8,122 nucleotides of DNA from a bacterium (GTDB lineage: Bacteria > Patescibacteriota > Saccharimonadia > Saccharimonadales > JACDBH01), in assembly GCA_029557395.1 (NCBI GenBank), contig JAKQIK010000026.1, forward strand, positions 1 to 8,122, read 5' to 3'. Every line of letters begins with the position of its first letter. The stretch's first letter is position 1. This document shows positions 6,394 through 8,122 of the stretch, one piece after another. The translations under genes were made by a program, and so were the position numbers. The notes below the pieces were generated by a model that was given only the letters and a program-made list of their open reading frames with translations, was not told the DNA's origin and did not search any database.

Positions 6394-6401
6394 TGGTTTG
6401 T

Positions 6402-6410
6402 ATTATATCA
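6402..6410 (-). promoter_or_regulatory. Perfect extended -10 of the PGPGW-like gene (near-leaderless)
   Basis: On the minus strand TGATATAAT (6410 down to 6402) is an exact TGn-TATAAT. Only eight bases (6401-6394) separate it from the ATG at 6393, so the mRNA would start within about two bases of the ATG or on it. The intervening bases contain no SD. Confidence 0.7.
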
Positions 6411-6419
6411 GAGGATAAC

Positions 6420-6493
6420 TTAGGCTATGCTGGAGTTATTCTACGACATATTTTGTTTGTATATCAGTGCTACATATGGTTACATAAGCCTAA
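6420..6493. repeat. Inverted repeat in the divergent promoter region
   Basis: TTAGGCTATG (6420-6429) is matched by CATAAGCCTAA (6483-6493). They are reverse complements with one bulged A (6486), that is 7 plus 3 pairs, and the arms are 53 bases apart. The left arm lies at the -35 position of the minus-strand gene, and the right arm lies just before the SD of the plus-strand gene, as a shared operator would. Chance is not excluded for arms of this length. Confidence 0.4.
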
Positions 6494-6511
6494 CAAAAAA
6501 AGGGGGACGAT

Positions 6512-7273
6512 ATGAGTAAGCGTGGTAAATATAACCAGGGTGGTTATAGTCGTGATTCGCTGAGACGTAACACAGATCCTAGGGTAGAAAGTTATTTTGT
6601 ACCGAGCTTTGCAATTAGGAGGCGAGCTGAACAAGACGAACAATTGGTATCATTTTTGAAAGGAATTAGATCAATACTTGGAAGTACCTACAGAGTACAC
6701 GAACCATCCAGTATATCTATGACGGTAGTTGAACAAGCAAAAATGGTCGAGAGATTACGCGAAGCTGGTGAGCGCCCAGAGCCTACGAAAGTAGAGAGTC
6801 TGGCGCATGATATCGCAGACAGCCTAGAGAGTAACCTCAAGGGAACGCCGAGCTCAATTAATGTACCCATTGGCATAGTCGATGTTTTTGGTGGCAGAGA
6901 GAACAAGCTTGGTTTTATACCACGAGGTTGGAAGGGTTATAACGCACGCTATGCACGAGAAGACTTTGATGGAAATAAACTACCTCTTGGTATGATTGTA
7001 GATGAAAACAGATTAGCGGTTGGCGGTATAGCAACAGCCTTTGCTCATAATAAACGGCTAGTTATGGACGGTATTACCCGAACTCCTCATGCTACCTTTG
7101 CGACTAAGTACCGGGGAAAAATACAAAGATCTGAATTTAGAGACATATCAAGTGAAATCAGCTGGTTCATAGAGGAAGATATGCAGACGCCTGAGCTTGC
7201 TTTTAGCGATCCTGTCATATACCCAAAATACGAGGTAGGACATACACCAGAACCAATATACATCAGAGTATAG
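6512..7273 (+). CDS. Unrecognised 253-aa soluble protein, possibly degenerate 2H phosphoesterase-like
   Basis: I do not recognise this protein. It has no signal peptide or membrane span; the N-terminus is basic (MSKRGKYNQGG, RRN) and probably flexible. The start is firm: AGGGGG (6501-6506) stands five bases before the ATG. A tentative pattern is HATF (193-196), resembling the second HxT motif of 2H phosphoesterases (the LigT/2'-5' RNA ligase group), followed by LAFSDPVIYP near the C-terminus, where that fold has a strand ending in a Leu/Tyr segment. The position of the first HxT motif would be ISMTV (68-72), where Ser69 replaces His, so catalysis would be compromised. A helix-like stretch (VESLAHDIADSLESNL) follows at the expected place. 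This is inference from pattern only. It is divergent from the PGPGW-like gene and ends TAG, 50 bases before uvrA. Confidence 0.85.
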   Translation: MSKRGKYNQGGYSRDSLRRNTDPRVESYFVPSFAIRRRAEQDEQLVSFLKGIRSILGSTYRVHEPSSISMTVVEQAKMVERLREAGERPEPTKVESLAHDIADSLESNLKGTPSSINVPIGIVDVFGGRENKLGFIPRGWKGYNARYAREDFDGNKLPLGMIVDENRLAVGGIATAFAHNKRLVMDGITRTPHATFATKYRGKIQRSEFRDISSEISWFIEEDMQTPELAFSDPVIYPKYEVGHTPEPIYIRV

Positions 7274-7293
7274 AATTAAACTGATTTTTCGTG

Positions 7294-7315
7294 TATAATC
7301 AAGCCGATTAAGGAG
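7294..7315 (+). promoter_or_regulatory. uvrA -10 element and Shine-Dalgarno site
   Basis: A perfect TATAAT (7294-7299) predicts a start near 7306, with no convincing -35. AAGGAG (7310-7315) follows in the leader and is eight bases from the TTG start codon at 7324, which supports that non-ATG start. No SOS box was recognised here. Confidence 0.65.
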
Positions 7316-7323
7316 CGTGGATA

Positions 7324-8122
7324 TTGGCTGATTTTATAGTAGTAAAGGGTGCTCGCGAGCACAATCTAAAGGATATTGACCTAACTATCCCGCGCGAGAA
7401 ACTAGTTGTGATTACCGGTCTATCTGGTTCAGGAAAATCATCTTTGGCGTTTGACACTATTTATGCTGAGGGGCAGAGACGTTATGTCGAATCTTTGAGT
7501 TCTTATGCGCGCCAATTCTTGGGTGTGATGGAAAAGCCAGATGTTGATCAAATTGAAGGCCTAAGCCCAGCAATATCAATCGACCAAAAATCGACTAGTC
7601 GTAATCCTAGGAGCACGGTAGCAACAGTTACAGAGATTTACGATTATCTAAGACTTTTATACGCTCGGATTGGTGTACCTCATTGCCCAATTTGTAACGA
7701 AGCAGTTACAAAACAAACCACCCAAGATATTATTGAACAAGTAGCAGGTACAAATATAGATGCAAGACTCATTGTCTTGGCGCCAGTAGTCGTGGACAAA
7801 AAAGGTGCGTTTGAACACATTCCAGAACAGTACATGCGTTCTGGTTTTGCAAGAGCAAGAGTTGATGGTGTTATATATGCATTAGATGAGTTTCCTGAAC
7901 TTGATAAAAATCACAAGCATACGATTGAGGTTATTGTTGATAGGCTTGTTAATAATGAGGAAAGTCGCTCTAGATTAGCTCAGAGTGTGGAGCAGGCTAT
8001 AGAGGTTGCGGATGGAAGATTAATAATACACAGTGCCGACACCAACGATGATCATCAATATTCGCTGAAGTATGCATGTATCAATCATCCTGATGTATCT
8101 ATTCCTGAACTAGAGCCTAGAA
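7324..8122 (+). CDS. uvrA: UvrABC excinuclease subunit A, 5' part (3' end beyond window)
   Basis: UvrA is the dimeric ATPase that scans for bulky DNA lesions and loads UvrB in nucleotide excision repair. The first 266 codons are visible. The start is TTG at 7324, chosen because the following ADFIVVKGAREHNLKDID aligns with the canonical N-terminus and AAGGAG lies eight bases upstream. Walker A GLSGSGKSS is at 32-40, then AFDTIYAEGQRRYVESL, YARQFLG and the KSTSRNPRSTV region, all typical of the first ATP-binding domain. C121-P-I-C124 forms a C-x-x-C pair in the signature-domain region. At the window edge the zinc-module entry reads C252-I-N-H255, then SIPELEPR; most UvrA proteins have C-x-x-C there. 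The gene runs off the window in frame with no stop. Confidence 0.97.
   Translation, partial: MADFIVVKGAREHNLKDIDLTIPREKLVVITGLSGSGKSSLAFDTIYAEGQRRYVESLSSYARQFLGVMEKPDVDQIEGLSPAISIDQKSTSRNPRSTVATVTEIYDYLRLLYARIGVPHCPICNEAVTKQTTQDIIEQVAGTNIDARLIVLAPVVVDKKGAFEHIPEQYMRSGFARARVDGVIYALDEFPELDKNHKHTIEVIVDRLVNNEESRSRLAQSVEQAIEVADGRLIIHSADTNDDHQYSLKYACINHPDVSIPELEPR

Noticed and set aside
7274..7323. LexA/SOS box upstream of uvrA
   Set aside because: No CTGT-N8-ACAG or GAAC-N4-GTTC type palindrome is present in the gap.
1..8122. UGA recoding (as in Gracilibacteria/Absconditabacteria)
   Set aside because: No in-frame TGA is found in any of the conserved genes; conserved glycines are GGN codons.
1..8122. 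CRISPR array, transposon, prophage, tRNA or rRNA
   Set aside because: No repeat-spacer pattern, transposase motif, terminal repeats or tRNA-like cloverleaf was seen; the gaps are short.

Overview
The window is a gene-dense, A+T-rich stretch (roughly 40% G+C by eye) from a bacterium with standard decoding: no in-frame TGA occurs in any gene and Trp is TGG. The mix of genes suggests a Candidate Phyla Radiation organism, most likely a Candidatus Saccharibacteria (TM7) relative. The clues are compact spacing, a membrane-anchored LysM-CHAP protein, a proteobacterial-style exonuclease I next to obgE, very short or absent 5' leaders, and small orphan membrane proteins. This placement is inference; no rRNA marker is present.

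Layout. From 2 to 1513 (+) lies the 3' part of an ABC exporter half-transporter whose start is outside the window. A 204-base AT-rich gap follows, with a weak terminator, a possible promoter and a clear imperfect inverted repeat. Next come a membrane-anchored LysM-LysM-CHAP peptidoglycan hydrolase candidate (1718-2863, +), the ribosome-assembly GTPase obgE (2896-4176, +) and exonuclease I, sbcB (4242-5687, +). Two minus-strand membrane-protein genes converge on sbcB: a 59-aa single-span protein (5701-5880) with a textbook consensus promoter, and a PGPGW-like four-span protein (5944-6393). A divergent intergenic region with an inverted repeat leads into an unrecognised 253-aa soluble protein (6512-7273, +), which may be a degenerate 2H phosphoesterase. 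The 5' part of uvrA (7324 to the window end, +) closes the window.

The plus-strand genes are co-directional, but several have their own recognisable -10 elements, so they look like a string of short transcription units rather than one operon. Functions are mostly housekeeping: DNA repair and recombination (uvrA, sbcB), ribosome assembly (obgE), cell-wall remodelling (LysM-CHAP) and export (ABC).

The most interesting signals are regulatory. obgE and the PGPGW-like gene have perfect extended -10 elements placed so that transcription should begin at or within a few bases of the ATG (leaderless mRNA). sbcB appears similar. Other genes (uvrA, the 253-aa gene, the 59-aa gene) carry normal Shine-Dalgarno sequences. 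Five of the seven visible stop codons are TAG and none is TGA. obgE has a TKIE sequence where NKxD is expected, and uvrA has a C-x-x-H pair where C-x-x-C is expected. No complete new multi-gene defence or mobile system is evident.
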